NCBI RefSeq assembly: GCF_018861005.1
Contig: NZ_JAHKQL010000002.1
Location: 124,001 to 188,000, forward strand
Reading direction: 5' to 3'
Source of the DNA: Polaribacter vadi
Lineage (GTDB): Bacteria; Bacteroidota; Bacteroidia; Flavobacteriales; Flavobacteriaceae
Length of the DNA: 64,000 bases
Made by a program: the position numbers and the translations under genes. This document shows positions 47,997 to 56,566 of this stretch, in pieces (positions within the stretch are counted from its first letter, which is position 1; every line of letters begins with the position of its first letter). The notes below the pieces were generated by a model. It was not told the DNA's origin, did no database searches, and worked only from the letters and a program-made list of their open reading frames with translations.

Positions 47997-48488
47997 TTAG
48001 TTTTCTACCTTTTTAGGTGTAGAAGGGTTATAGCCAAAATCTGAATCTGGTAATTCGATTTCTAGTTGATTAATAATATAACCAACGCTTGCAAAATGAT
48101 GAATTGCATGACTCTGGGTTTGCATTAAAACAGCTCCTAAAGTAGATCTTGAAGAAACTTTTCCTTTACCTAAATCATCAATAACCGTAACTTCTGTAAT
48201 TAAATCTTTTTCAGAAATATTCTTAATTTTCTTTAAAATAGAATTAAAATAAGCTATTCCACTTGTAGTATACAACTCTATACTTTCGTTTCTTTCTCGT
48301 AAAGTAAGATCTATAATTCTATCAGAAAACCCATTAAAAACACAAGTAAATACATCTAAAATATGACGCATGTGGCAACCAATACTAGAAAAATAAGGCG
48401 GAATTGTATTATTAGAATATTCATCATCTGAAATAGTTGATAATAATTTAATTCCTCTTTGTAAATTTTCCTCAATAGCTGCTATCAT
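47997..48488 (-). CDS. DinB family protein
   Basis: 163 residues, four-helix bundle of the DinB/YfiT type. The metal-binding histidines appear in CHMRHILD (about 38-41) and in QSHAIHHFASVGYI (about 129-133). The C-terminal PDSDFGYNPST is a recurrent feature of Bacteroidota members. Homologues include thiol-dependent S-transferases (bacillithiol, mycothiol); the reaction here is unknown. Monocistronic, 88 bp upstream of the hydrolase/transporter pair on the same strand. Confidence 0.85.
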   Translation of the reverse strand: MIAAIEENLQRGIKLLSTISDDEYSNNTIPPYFSSIGCHMRHILDVFTCVFNGFSDRIIDLTLRERNESIELYTTSGIAYFNSILKKIKNISEKDLITEVTVIDDLGKGKVSSRSTLGAVLMQTQSHAIHHFASVGYIINQLEIELPDSDFGYNPSTPKKVEN

Positions 48489-48639
48489 TAAGTATATTTT
48501 TATTTTAAGTCGTAAATTATAAAAAAAATTACTTGCAGTATTCGATTTATATAAAAACTTTTTTACATAATTATAAAAACCTTAATATCAAATACATAAC
48601 AACCTAAAAACATCATACATAAAATCTAAAAATAATTTT

Positions 48640-48654
48640 TGGCACGCCTTTTGA
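48640..48654 (+). promoter_or_regulatory. Sigma-54-like promoter
   Basis: TGGCACGCCTTTTGA: a perfect -24 TGGCACG element with GG at 48641-48642 and, exactly 10 nt further, GA (48653-48654) where the consensus has GC within TTGC. Transcription would start near 48665, giving a 55-60 nt leader before ATG 48722. Confidence 0.5.
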
Positions 48655-48721
48655 AAATACATCAACAAATGCGAAAGCCGAAAAGCAACAAGAGTAGGCA
48701 AAACCCTTTAAACCACATATT

Positions 48722-49597
48722 ATGAAAAAAGGTGTACTTATATTATTAGGAATGTTCATGATGGTTTCAACTATTGAAGCCAAAAATGGTGAAGAGAATT
48801 TAAATTTTAGGGTAAATTACTCTTACAATAACGCTGTAAATTTCTTTGAAAACGGAATTGAATTCTATATTTTTACCAATGGTGATTTTGATTTTGATAC
48901 AAACTATAATAGCAGACAAGCTAGAATTGATAGAGATTTTAGAGGAAGAATTAGAAGAATTAATAACGTAACCTTGAGTTATGATTTTAGAGGAAATGTA
49001 ACTAGAATTGGTAATATTTCTATAAGGTACTACAGAGATCGATTAACAGATGTTGGTAATCTTAGAGTTGATTATGATAGATGGGGAAATCCAATATTTA
49101 ATGGTAGTGTTAGGGATTATTACTATAATAATGGTATTCGATTTAATGTTAGTTTTGGTGATGTATTTAATTATAATCATACTTTTTTTAATCATAACGA
49201 TTTTAGAAGAAATTATACTCAGATAAGAGAAGATAGAAACTTTTATTACTACAGAGCAAAACCAAATGCTAAAATCGGTAAAAGAAGTACTATTCTTAAA
49301 AGAAGAAAACCTGCTGTAACTGTTAGAAAATCTAATACAATTAAAAGAAACAGCAACAATACTTATAGAAAAAGTAATATAAACAAAAGAGAATCTACAA
49401 ATAGAAATAATACTTATTCTAGCAATAGAAATGACAGAAATACGAATGTTAAAAGAAATACGAACACTGTAAGTAGAAAAGTAGATTCAGGTAAAAAAAC
49501 TTCTAACACATCTACTAAAAAAGTAGAATCGAAAAGAAAAACAAATACAACAAGTAAAAAATCTAGCACAAATAATCAAAGAAAAAGAAGAAGTTAA
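48722..49597 (+). CDS. Secreted protein with a very basic low-complexity tail
   Basis: 291 residues with a signal peptide (to TIEA). Residues 25-150 hold beta-strand repeats of the type YDFRGNVTRIGNISIRYY / YDRWGNPIFNG, reminiscent of YD/RHS-like or structural motifs. Residues 175-291 are almost only Lys, Arg, Ser, Thr and Asn (for example TNTTSKKSSTNNQRKRRS), a highly cationic tail that could bind nucleic acid, polysaccharide or the outer membrane. No named family recognised. A sigma-54-like promoter and a terminator bracket it. Confidence 0.7.
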   Translation: MKKGVLILLGMFMMVSTIEAKNGEENLNFRVNYSYNNAVNFFENGIEFYIFTNGDFDFDTNYNSRQARIDRDFRGRIRRINNVTLSYDFRGNVTRIGNISIRYYRDRLTDVGNLRVDYDRWGNPIFNGSVRDYYYNNGIRFNVSFGDVFNYNHTFFNHNDFRRNYTQIREDRNFYYYRAKPNAKIGKRSTILKRRKPAVTVRKSNTIKRNSNNTYRKSNINKRESTNRNNTYSSNRNDRNTNVKRNTNTVSRKVDSGKKTSNTSTKKVESKRKTNTTSKKSSTNNQRKRRS

Positions 49598-49624
49598 GTT
49601 AATTTTAAGGGTGCTTAAATTCTG

Positions 49625-49669
49625 CCTTTCGTCTGTTTAATTTTCTAATTAAATAAACGAAAGGTTTTT
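49625..49669 (+). terminator. Terminator of the basic secreted-protein gene
   Basis: CCTTTCGT (49625-49632) pairs with ACGAAAGG (49657-49664) and an inner TTTAATT pairs with AATTAAA; a T-run follows. It lies 28 bp after the stop. Confidence 0.8.
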
Positions 49670-50003
49670 AGTTTTAATGACTTTTGTAAAAACTTTGTTT
49701 CAAAATAAATAGAAAATAACTCAGTTTAAGATCAAATATAATATTAATAAAAAAAAGTAAGCCAAATATAAAATTACAGTTCAGCAGATTATTCTTTTAT
49801 AATAGCCTCTACCATCATCTTAAAAAGATGAAGAATATATATTTAAACTTAAAGATATTAATTCTTTTACTGATTTTAGTATTGTACTATCATTCTTTAT
49901 TTCTTTTGTGCTTTTTATTAATTACTTAACAAGAATCTTTAGTAAGGTAATTGTTTTATTCTATTATTATTACTAAAACCCATATTGAAAAATAGAACTA
50001 AAT
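49670..50003. other. Gene-poor interval with one tiny ORF
   Basis: Apart from the 33-codon hydrophobic ORF at 49828-49929 and the hairpin at its start, I see only AT-rich sequence. Confidence 0.4.
49828..49929 (+). CDS. Candidate 33-residue hydrophobic peptide
   Basis: ATG 49828 to TAA 49927-49929. The peptide starts MKNIYLNLK and then has 20 or more consecutive hydrophobic residues (ILILLLILVLYYHSLFLLCF), one membrane helix. Its ATG lies in the 3' arm of a hairpin (CATCTT 49816-49821, AAGATG 49825-49830), which would hide the start codon. Size and composition resemble type I toxin peptides, but in AT-rich DNA such ORFs also arise by chance, so expression needs proof. No antitoxin RNA is identified. 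Confidence 0.25.
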   Translation: MKNIYLNLKILILLLILVLYYHSLFLLCFLLIT

Positions 50004-50040
50004 AAAAAACAGCCTCAAAAGTAAAACTTTTGGGGCTGTT
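50004..50040 (-). terminator. Terminator of the gene at 50070-50555
   Basis: AACAGCCTCAAAAGT (50008-50022) pairs with ACTTTTGGGGCTGTT (50026-50040) with a single G-U, and the A-run at 50004-50009 gives the U-tail on the minus-strand RNA. Confidence 0.85.
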
Positions 50041-50069
50041 TAATTTAACCTAAACCACTAACCTTATTT

Positions 50070-50555
50070 TTATACTCTATTTATATTTAATAGTTTATTT
50101 GTAGATCTAATATAACTCTCATAGATAGTTCTATATTTCATTAAATCATTTAAACTATATGTAGAGTTTATATTATTTGCTATAATTTTATCTCCGTTTT
50201 TTAATTCTAATAGATTTTCATTATTTACTTGATGTCTTATAACTGATCCTTTATAATATGGTAATAAAATATTATTACTAGTTAACAAATTTGTTGCTCC
50301 AGATATTCTATCTAAAACATATACATTTGCTTTAATTTCTGAAAATCCTCTAGATTTTTTAACAATCTCAGTATTTACATAAAACATAACTTTAGATGAA
50401 GGTCTCCAACCTAACTCTTCTTTTGATAGTAAATCTTCTACATTAACTTCTGTTAAATTTAGACTTGACTTTCTTGGTTGGTTTTCAAACTTAGAAAAAG
50501 ATAAAACACCAACTAAAATAAGTGTAATAACCGTTATTTTTTTTATTGATTTCAT
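50070..50555 (-). CDS. Secreted or membrane-anchored protein of unknown function
   Basis: 161 residues. An N-terminal signal/anchor (about 7-22, VITLILVGVLSFS) and a mixed alpha/beta body with PRKSSLNLTEVNVEDLLSKEE at the start; no motif recognised. It has its own terminator. A CCC-containing leader precedes the ATG. Confidence 0.6.
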   Translation of the reverse strand: MKSIKKITVITLILVGVLSFSKFENQPRKSSLNLTEVNVEDLLSKEELGWRPSSKVMFYVNTEIVKKSRGFSEIKANVYVLDRISGATNLLTSNNILLPYYKGSVIRHQVNNENLLELKNGDKIIANNINSTYSLNDLMKYRTIYESYIRSTNKLLNINRV

Positions 50556-50691
50556 AGAAAAGGGTATTAATTAATCTTATTGACACCTCAAAAATAGCTA
50601 TTTAACTAAGTTTAAAATTTAAAATTCGATTAATGTAAATAAAGTTTAGACGAATAAATAAACTCTTTCGCTCAATTAATTTTAAACTCTC

Positions 50692-50724
50692 CTCAAAAAA
50701 AAACTTCACATTTCTGTGAAGTTT
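50692..50724 (-). terminator. Terminator of the 72-residue peptide gene (copy 1)
   Basis: AAACTTCACA (50701-50710), TTTC loop, TGTGAAGTTT (50715-50724); the A9 run to the left supplies the U-tail for the minus strand. Confidence 0.85.
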
Positions 50725-50810
50725 AAAGTTGAATTATGTATTGATTTGAATTAATTTTATGTTTACATTTAAAGCTTTATTAACTCTTTCCTTATTATAT
50801 TCTTAAAAAA

Positions 50811-51029
50811 TTAATCAGTAGAAAACCTAATTAAAAATTTTAAACTCTTACTAATTAAAGATAAAGTAAGGATTAAAAAAGGAAAAAGACATGTAAAAAA
50901 GACCATGGCATTTAAAGCATCTAATAAAGATTTAATACCTGAAATTTTTATTAAGTTTTGACCAGAAAAATATAAACCTATTAAACAAATTAGAATTACA
51001 ACGACTTGTTTTATACTATTTTGCTTCAT
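50811..51029 (-). CDS. 72-residue two-helix membrane peptide, copy 1
   Basis: Two hydrophobic segments (about 8-28 and 38-62). Paralogous to the gene at 51257-51475: shared SG.NLI.I..I..LLDALNAM.FFTC.FPF..., about half the residues identical by eye. A Cys lies in the second helix in both. Each copy has its own terminator. Could be a small regulator of a membrane complex or a toxin-like peptide; unknown. Confidence 0.65.
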   Translation of the reverse strand: MKQNSIKQVVVILICLIGLYFSGQNLIKISGIKSLLDALNAMVFFTCLFPFLILTLSLISKSLKFLIRFSTD

Positions 51030-51122
51030 ATTCGGAGGATTATAAGTTAATATCTACTGCATTTCAAAATTATAGTAGATTAAGGAAACTTAAAATAAGC
51101 ATATTACTTATATTTTAAAATT

Positions 51123-51170
51123 AAAAAAACAGAAACTAAAGATTTAAAATTAATCTTTAGTTTCTGTTTT
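51123..51170 (-). terminator. Terminator of the 72-residue peptide gene (copy 2)
   Basis: A 19-bp perfect stem: AAAACAGAAACTAAAGATT (51126-51144) with its complement at 51152-51170, 7-nt loop; the A7 run at 51123-51129 yields the U-tail on the minus strand. Confidence 0.85.
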
Positions 51171-51256
51171 CTATAATATTTAAGGATAACAACGTAATCA
51201 AATAAAATTCAGAACAACAGTATATGGGGGTTTTTACTGAAATTTAATAATATTAT

Positions 51257-51475
51257 TTAATGAGCTGCTAATTTGATAAGGTATCTTAAGCCTTTACGAA
51301 TTAAAACCAAAGCATTAATCATAAAAGGAAAAAAACATGTAAAAAAGGTCATTGCATTTAAAGCATCCAATAAGGTTCTAATGCTTTCTATAGCTATTAA
51401 GTTTTTACCTGAAATACACATACCTAATGTGCAAATAAGTAAAATAAAGAACTGTTTTTTATAATCTCTTTTCAT
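51257..51475 (-). CDS. 72-residue two-helix membrane peptide, copy 2
   Basis: Same length and layout as the paralogue 228 bp downstream. GKNLIAIESIRTLLDALNAM and the FFTCFFPF segment are the most conserved parts. The leader ends TAATTCCCCCAATTATG (CCCCC at 51480-51484); the paralogue has the related TAATCCTCCGAATATG. Conservation of leader, coding region and separate terminators shows that a whole transcription unit was duplicated. Confidence 0.65.
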   Translation of the reverse strand: MKRDYKKQFFILLICTLGMCISGKNLIAIESIRTLLDALNAMTFFTCFFPFMINALVLIRKGLRYLIKLAAH

Positions 51476-51484
51476 AATTGGGGG

Positions 51485-52001
51485 AATTAGAAATTAATAA
51501 CTTTTTTGTTTTTTGTAAAAAGAATATATTTCTTAACTACACTGTAAATATAAAAACAAATTAAAAATTACCCAATAAGCAAATTACTTATATTTCAAAA
51601 AAAAATCTCTTTTAAAATAAAATTTGCACAGGCTTACAAACTCTGTAAAATTTATTATGGATTTATAATCAAACAAAGAACAAAACTTCTGCTTTAATTA
51701 GACTTGCTAAATTAGATAATAAAGTGAATCAAACACAGTTTAAAAGTTTTAATAGTATTGCTAGAACAATGACTATTCATAATAAGAATTTCTAAATTAT
51801 TTTGTTAATTGAAGTACAAACGCTTCAGCAGAATCTTTAAATGCTTAAGTAAAAGCTTTTAGAACTCAATTTAGAGAGGTTAGAAATATAGAATTCTTCT
51901 TTTTTAGACTAACAAATATTTATGTATAATTTTAAAACCCCACAACTTTTAGACTTGATCCGAGTTTTACATCAATTAAAAAAAATAAAAGTTGATGAAA
52001 A
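51485..52001. other. Gene-poor interval with a gene remnant
   Basis: Holds the TerB-like remnant at 51649-51795 and further AT-rich sequence without a usable frame up to the tRNA operon terminator. Confidence 0.4.
51649..51795 (+). pseudogene. Remnant of a TerB-like gene
   Basis: Frame open from after TAA 51646-51648 to TAA 51793-51795 with no ATG at its head. The translated stretch TSALIRLAKLDNKVNQTQF followed by SFNSIARTM matches the opening helices of TerB/DjlA-type domains (LLxLAKxDGxVxxxEF...IAxxM). The rest of the domain is missing or shifted. Judged by eye only; a chance resemblance is possible. Confidence 0.3.
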
Positions 52002-52031
52002 CAAAAAACCACACTAAAAATAGTGTGGTTT
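52002..52031 (-). terminator. tRNA operon terminator
   Basis: AAACCACACTA (52006-52016), AAAA loop, TAGTGTGGTTT (52021-52031); the A-run to the left gives the U-tail for minus-strand transcripts. It lies 3 bp after the tRNA-Arg 3' end. Confidence 0.9.
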
Positions 52032-52034
52032 AAG

Positions 52035-52108
52035 TGAGCCCTGAAGGATTCGAACCTTCGACCGCCTCCTTAGAAGGGAGGTGCTCTATCCAGCTGAGCT
52101 AAGAGCCC
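52035..52108 (-). tRNA. tRNA-Arg (anticodon TCT)
   Basis: 74 nt on the minus strand, starting GGGCTCT. Anticodon stem CCTCC/GGAGG closes loop CTTCTAA, giving anticodon TCT (reads AGA/AGG). D-arm and T-arm (GAAGG TTCGAAT CCTTC) are normal; discriminator A; CCA is not encoded. Third gene of a Ser-Pro-Arg operon. Confidence 0.95.
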
Positions 52109-52137
52109 GTAGTTTTTATGTTTCTACGAAAACAATG

Positions 52138-52212
52138 TCGGGGTGGCAGGATTCGAACCTGCGACCTCCTCGTCCCAAACGAGGCGCGATGACCGGGCTA
52201 CGCTACACCCCG
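52138..52212 (-). tRNA. tRNA-Pro (anticodon TGG)
   Basis: 75 nt, starting CGGGGTG with matching CACCCCG 3' strand. Anticodon stem CCTCG/CGAGG closes TTTGGGA, anticodon TGG. T-arm GCAGG TTCGAAT CCTGC. Discriminator A; no encoded CCA. This is the type of tRNA that TrmD, encoded at 18060, methylates at G37. Confidence 0.95.
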
Positions 52213-52224
52213 AGTGCAATTTTG

Positions 52225-52307
52225 CGGAGAGACAGGGACTCGAACCCTGGCGACCAAAAAGGTCGACAGATTAGCAATCTGCTGCATTACCACTCTGCCA
52301 CCTCTCC
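52225..52307 (-). tRNA. tRNA-Ser (anticodon GCT)
   Basis: 83 nt with a long class II variable arm (CGACC TTTTT GGTCG). Anticodon stem GCAGA/TCTGT closes TTGCTAA, anticodon GCT (AGC/AGU). Discriminator G, as required for serine. First gene of the operon. Confidence 0.95.
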
Positions 52308-52348
52308 AAAAATTTCAAACATCGATTGCTTGAAATAAATTGCGAGTG

Positions 52349-52379
52349 CAAATGTAATATTAGAATTACAATTTACCAA
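52349..52379 (-). promoter_or_regulatory. tRNA operon promoter
   Basis: On the minus strand, -7 box TACATTTG (52349-52356) and TTTG with -33 TTG (52377-52379), spacer 20. The initiation region TTTGCACTCGC is identical to that of rplS, hinting at a shared growth-linked promoter type. Confidence 0.7.
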
Positions 52380-52409
52380 AACTTTTTTCGTTTTTTATCA
52401 TACTTTTTT

Positions 52410-54479
52410 TTATTCAGGATATTCTATCCTTAAATGATAAATGTTCATCAACTTTTTCTTAATTACTTTTTTAATTACTTCAATTTCTCTAAATGTAATA
52501 TCTGAATTTAAAAACTGATTATCTCCCATCTGTTTATCAATAATCTTATCGATTAAATCACTGATAGATACAGCTGTAGGTTTTTTTAAACTTTTAGAAG
52601 CAGCTTCTGCTGCATCGCACATCATTAAAATAGCTGTTTCTTTAGAAAAAGGAATTGGCCCTTGGTATTGAAATTTTTTAATATCAACCTTAATATCTGG
52701 ATTTAATTCTTGTTCTTTCTTATAAAAATAATAAGTAGCACTTGTACCATGATGTGTTCTAATAAAATCAATAATTCTATCTGGTAAATTGTATTTTTTA
52801 GCTACTTCTACTCCTTTTATAACGTGATTTGTAATTATAGTAGAACTATCTCTTGGAGACAAATCATTATGTGGATTTACTCCTGTAGATTGATTTTCTA
52901 TAAAATACTTAGGGTTTAACATTTTACCTATATCATGATATAAAGCACCAGTTCTGACCAACATAGAATTTGCGCCAATTTCATTAGCGGCTGCTTCTGC
53001 TAAATTGGCAACTTGCATTGAATGCTGAAACGTACCAGGTGCTTTTTCATTTAGCTCTCTTAATAATTTGGTATTTGTGTTCGATAATTCTAATAAAGTA
53101 ACATCAGAAACTAAACCAAATAGTTTTTCATAAATGTAAATAATGATAATTGACAAAAACGACAACAAACCATTTGCAGCAAACAGCATAAAATAGGTGA
53201 AATTTATTTGTGATGCATTACCTTCTTTTATAATAGAAAAAGCAAAATAAGTTAACATATAAATTAAGGTAATCTGAGCTACAGAAATAAACAAGTTTGC
53301 TCTTTTATACAATTCTGAAACTGTAAGAATTGTTACGATACCTGCAATAATATGTAAATAAATAAACTCAAAACTATCAGGTACAATATAACCTAATAGC
53401 AGGACTGTTAAAACATGAGTAAAAAGTCCCAAACGTGCATCAAAAAAGGCTTTAATAATAATTGGTAAGATACTTAAAGGCACAACATATAAATATTCTG
53501 AATTGTACTTGATAACTAAAGTCTGTATAAATATAATAGCAAAGACGTTAAAAAAGATAAAGGTTACTTTATTGTTATTTTCAAATATTTCTATTCTATA
53601 TTTAAACAAAAAAAGAAGCAACATTAGTAAGGCTAAAGAAACTAATATTGTATATCCGAAAACAATCCAATTATAATTTGAATCTGTCCAAACTTTAGAT
53701 TCTGATTCACTTTTTAAAGAATTTAAGATCGCTAGTTTTTTTCCTTCAACAAAATCTCCTTTAGAAATAATTAATTCCCCCTCTTCTACCTTACCTTTGG
53801 TGTAAGAGATATTACTTATTTCTTTCTCAATTACTTTATCAGTATAAATTTTATCAAAAGAAACATTAGGTTTTATAATCTTTGCTAGAATATCTATCAA
53901 GATATTTTTTTTATACAAACCAAGTTCGTCACTTAAATCACTTTTTATTATCGATAAAACATCTTTAGATTTTAATAAATTTTTAAAGACAATATCTTGA
54001 ACCTCATTGTCTTTTTTTAATGCAATAATTTCATCATAATTTGTTACTCTATTTTCAGTTACTACTTCTAAAAAACCATACTGGTATACCTTATCTATTA
54101 TATTTTCCCCTAATTTTTTAAGTTTATTTACATCATCTATAGATAAAGAATCATTTGTTTTAATAAGCTTAATTTTACTTTTAAAGTTTTCATTTACTGA
54201 GGTTAAAACTTGGGTATCATAAAGAAAATATAATTTAGCTTCTGTATTTATTTGCCTTTTTTCTATGGCAATTTCTTCTTCTGTTTTTTGAATAGCAAAA
54301 TCGAAATTTGCATATAAATTATCGTATTTCCATAATTGCCCATTATTAAAATCATATTTAAATTGCCCTCCTTTAGGAAATAAATAAACGATAGCAATTG
54401 TGGTTATTAAAAACAAAATAACCTTATAGATGATGGTATTATTCCTATAAATTTTATTTACTAAATCACTCATAAACAA
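52410..54479 (-). CDS. 7TM-HD family cyclic-dinucleotide phosphodiesterase-like protein (PgpH-like)
   Basis: 689 residues. An N-terminal helix (about 18-36), a periplasmic 7TMR-HDED domain (45-265), seven helices (270-455) and a cytoplasmic HD domain (470-645) with His515-Asp516 in ALYHDIGKML and further HDIG-type histidines in TNHVIKG and RTHHGT. Gram-positive PgpH degrades c-di-AMP; Bacteroidota members are assumed to act likewise, possibly on c-di-AMP. Monocistronic, just upstream of the tRNA operon on the same strand with a separate promoter between. Confidence 0.9.
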   Translation of the reverse strand: MFMSDLVNKIYRNNTIIYKVILFLITTIAIVYLFPKGGQFKYDFNNGQLWKYDNLYANFDFAIQKTEEEIAIEKRQINTEAKLYFLYDTQVLTSVNENFKSKIKLIKTNDSLSIDDVNKLKKLGENIIDKVYQYGFLEVVTENRVTNYDEIIALKKDNEVQDIVFKNLLKSKDVLSIIKSDLSDELGLYKKNILIDILAKIIKPNVSFDKIYTDKVIEKEISNISYTKGKVEEGELIISKGDFVEGKKLAILNSLKSESESKVWTDSNYNWIVFGYTILVSLALLMLLLFLFKYRIEIFENNNKVTFIFFNVFAIIFIQTLVIKYNSEYLYVVPLSILPIIIKAFFDARLGLFTHVLTVLLLGYIVPDSFEFIYLHIIAGIVTILTVSELYKRANLFISVAQITLIYMLTYFAFSIIKEGNASQINFTYFMLFAANGLLSFLSIIIIYIYEKLFGLVSDVTLLELSNTNTKLLRELNEKAPGTFQHSMQVANLAEAAANEIGANSMLVRTGALYHDIGKMLNPKYFIENQSTGVNPHNDLSPRDSSTIITNHVIKGVEVAKKYNLPDRIIDFIRTHHGTSATYYFYKKEQELNPDIKVDIKKFQYQGPIPFSKETAILMMCDAAEAASKSLKKPTAVSISDLIDKIIDKQMGDNQFLNSDITFREIEVIKKVIKKKLMNIYHLRIEYPE

Positions 54480-54608
54480 TACTATTTATTAAACAAACTT
54501 ACAGTAAATATACGAAGCCAAAAAATTACAATTCCATTAAGATTTCTTTTTGATTTAAAATGGTTATTTTAGCATATTGTTTTTTAAAAATTACCTTAAA
54601 TTTATTTT

Positions 54609-55784
54609 ATGAATGATGTAGTAATTGTATCTGTAGCAAGAACGCCTATTGGTAGTTTTATGGGGAGTTTATCTACAATACCAGCAACAATCTTAGGGGC
54701 AAAAGCCATAAAAGGTGCTTTAGAAAAAATTAATTTAGATGCCAACCTTGTAGAAGAAGTATTTATGGGTAATGTGGTTTCTGCTGGTTTAGGACAAGCA
54801 CCTGCAAGACAAGCTGCAATTCATGCTGGCATACCAGATACTGTACCTTGTACAACCGTGAATAAAGTTTGTGCTTCTGGCATGAAATCGATTATGTTAG
54901 CTTCACAAACAATTGCTTTAGGTGATGCTGACATTGTGATTGCTGGTGGTATGGAAAATATGAGCTTGATTCCTCATTATCAATATGCAAGAACTGGTTC
55001 TAAATTTGGAGCAATTACTATGGAAGATGGTATGCAAAAAGACGGTTTAGTAGATGCTTATGGCAAAATTGCTATGGGTGTTTGTGCAGATGAATGTGCT
55101 ACTGAGTATAATTTTACTAGAGAAGACCAAGATGCATTTGCAATTCAATCTTACGAAAGATCTGCAAAAGCTTGGAGTGAAGGTAAATTTGATGATGAAA
55201 TTGTACCAGTTTCAATTCCACAAAGAAGAGGTGAGCCTATTATTTTTTCTTCGGATGAAGAGTACAAGAATGTAAAAATGGAAAAAATACCAGCTTTAAG
55301 ACCCGCTTTTACAAAAGATGGAACTGTAACAGCTGCAAATGCCTCTACTATAAATGATGGTGGAGCTGCTTTGGTTTTAATGTCTGCTAAAAAGGCTGCT
55401 GAGTTAAACCTAACTCCACTTGCAAAAATAGTGAGTTATGCAGATGCTGCTCACGAACCAAAATGGTTTACAACTGCACCTTCTAAAGCTTTACCAAAAG
55501 CATTAACAAAAGCAAATTTAAATATTGATGATGTAGATTATTTTGAATTTAATGAAGCTTTTTCTGTAGTAGGTTTAGCAAATATGAAAATATTAGGTAT
55601 TAGTGATAAAAACACCAACGTAAATGGTGGTGCTGTTTCTTTAGGGCATCCATTAGGAGTTTCTGGAGCAAGAATTGTAATTGCTTTAACCTCTATTTTA
55701 AAACAAAATAATGCCAAAATTGGTGCAGCTACTATTTGTAATGGTGGTGGTGGTGCAAGTGCATTAATTATAGAACGCATCTAA
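54609..55784 (+). CDS. Acetyl-CoA C-acetyltransferase (thiolase)
   Basis: 391 residues, standard thiolase length. Nucleophile Cys88 in NKVCASGMKSI, FNEAF with the active-site Asn near 318, GGAVSLGHPLGVSGAR with the catalytic His near 349, and the second cysteine in CNGGGGAS near 379. It joins or cleaves acetoacetyl-CoA in fatty acid or short-chain acid metabolism; biosynthetic versus degradative use is not readable. Followed after 14 bp by an NlpC/P60 gene. Confidence 0.95.
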   Translation: MNDVVIVSVARTPIGSFMGSLSTIPATILGAKAIKGALEKINLDANLVEEVFMGNVVSAGLGQAPARQAAIHAGIPDTVPCTTVNKVCASGMKSIMLASQTIALGDADIVIAGGMENMSLIPHYQYARTGSKFGAITMEDGMQKDGLVDAYGKIAMGVCADECATEYNFTREDQDAFAIQSYERSAKAWSEGKFDDEIVPVSIPQRRGEPIIFSSDEEYKNVKMEKIPALRPAFTKDGTVTAANASTINDGGAALVLMSAKKAAELNLTPLAKIVSYADAAHEPKWFTTAPSKALPKALTKANLNIDDVDYFEFNEAFSVVGLANMKILGISDKNTNVNGGAVSLGHPLGVSGARIVIALTSILKQNNAKIGAATICNGGGGASALIIERI

Positions 55785-55798
55785 TTTTATTCAATAAT

Positions 55799-56566
55799 TT
55801 GTACGGAATTTGTAATTTAAGTATTGTTCCTTTACGAGCAGAATCTACAGACCAATCAGAAATGGTTAGTCAGGTTTTGTTTGGTGAATATTTTACCATT
55901 CTTGAAAAAGATAAAAATTGGAGTAAAATTAAATTGTCTTTTGATGAATACGAAGGCTTTATAGACAATAAACAATTCGAAGAAATATCCGAAGAATTAT
56001 TTCATAAAATAAGTGAGCAAACCCATATTTATTCTGGTGAAGTTATTGATTATATTACTGATACTTCTAATAATTTATTAACGATTCCATTAGGTGCTCA
56101 GTTACCTTTTTATGAAAACCAGCGTTTTTCTATAAACCAAAAAAAGTTTCAATTTGAAGGAAAGATCTTTTCTCGAGTACAGTCTAGAAATGAAATTATA
56201 CAAACCGCATTTATTTTCATAAATACACCTTACTTATGGGGTGGTAAAACTCCTTTTGGTATTGATTGCTCTGGTTTTACACAAATGGTGTATAAATTAT
56301 GTGGTCATAAATTATTTAGAGACGCGAATGAACAAGCAAAACAAGGAGAAGTTTTAAGTTTTATAGAAGAAAGTGAACCTGGTGATTTAGCCTTTTTTGA
56401 TAATGAGGAAGGAGAAATTATTCACGTTGGTATCATCTTAAAAGATTACCATATTATTCATGCTTATGGTAAAGTTAGAATTGATACTTTAGATCATAGT
56501 GGAATTTTTAATAGCGATTTACAAACACATACTCATAAATTAAGAGTCATCAAAAAATTAATATAA
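55799..56566 (+). CDS. NlpC/P60 (C40) cell-wall endopeptidase with SH3-like domains
   Basis: 255 residues from a TTG start; no ATG is available before residue 22, and MYGICNLSIVPLRAE fits the usual opening of this family. Two SH3b-like domains (about 1-65 and 70-125) precede the papain-like domain: Cys157 in GIDCSGF, His209 in IHVGI and His221 in IHAYG. Members hydrolyse gamma-D-Glu-meso-DAP bonds of muropeptides, often in the cytoplasm during recycling. No signal peptide is present, consistent with a cytoplasmic role. Shares a bidirectional terminator with the convergent TPR gene. Confidence 0.9.
   Translation: MYGICNLSIVPLRAESTDQSEMVSQVLFGEYFTILEKDKNWSKIKLSFDEYEGFIDNKQFEEISEELFHKISEQTHIYSGEVIDYITDTSNNLLTIPLGAQLPFYENQRFSINQKKFQFEGKIFSRVQSRNEIIQTAFIFINTPYLWGGKTPFGIDCSGFTQMVYKLCGHKLFRDANEQAKQGEVLSFIEESEPGDLAFFDNEEGEIIHVGIILKDYHIIHAYGKVRIDTLDHSGIFNSDLQTHTHKLRVIKKLI

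Noticed and set aside
49300..49597. Repetitive-looking sequence suggestive of a CRISPR or tandem repeat
   Set aside because: The pattern comes from Lys/Arg/Asn/Ser codon bias in one reading frame; there is no regular repeat-spacer unit.
52081..52338. 85-codon plus-strand ORF across the tRNA cluster
   Set aside because: It lies entirely over the tRNA genes read backwards (anticodon and T-arm sequences give its residues), so it is not coding.
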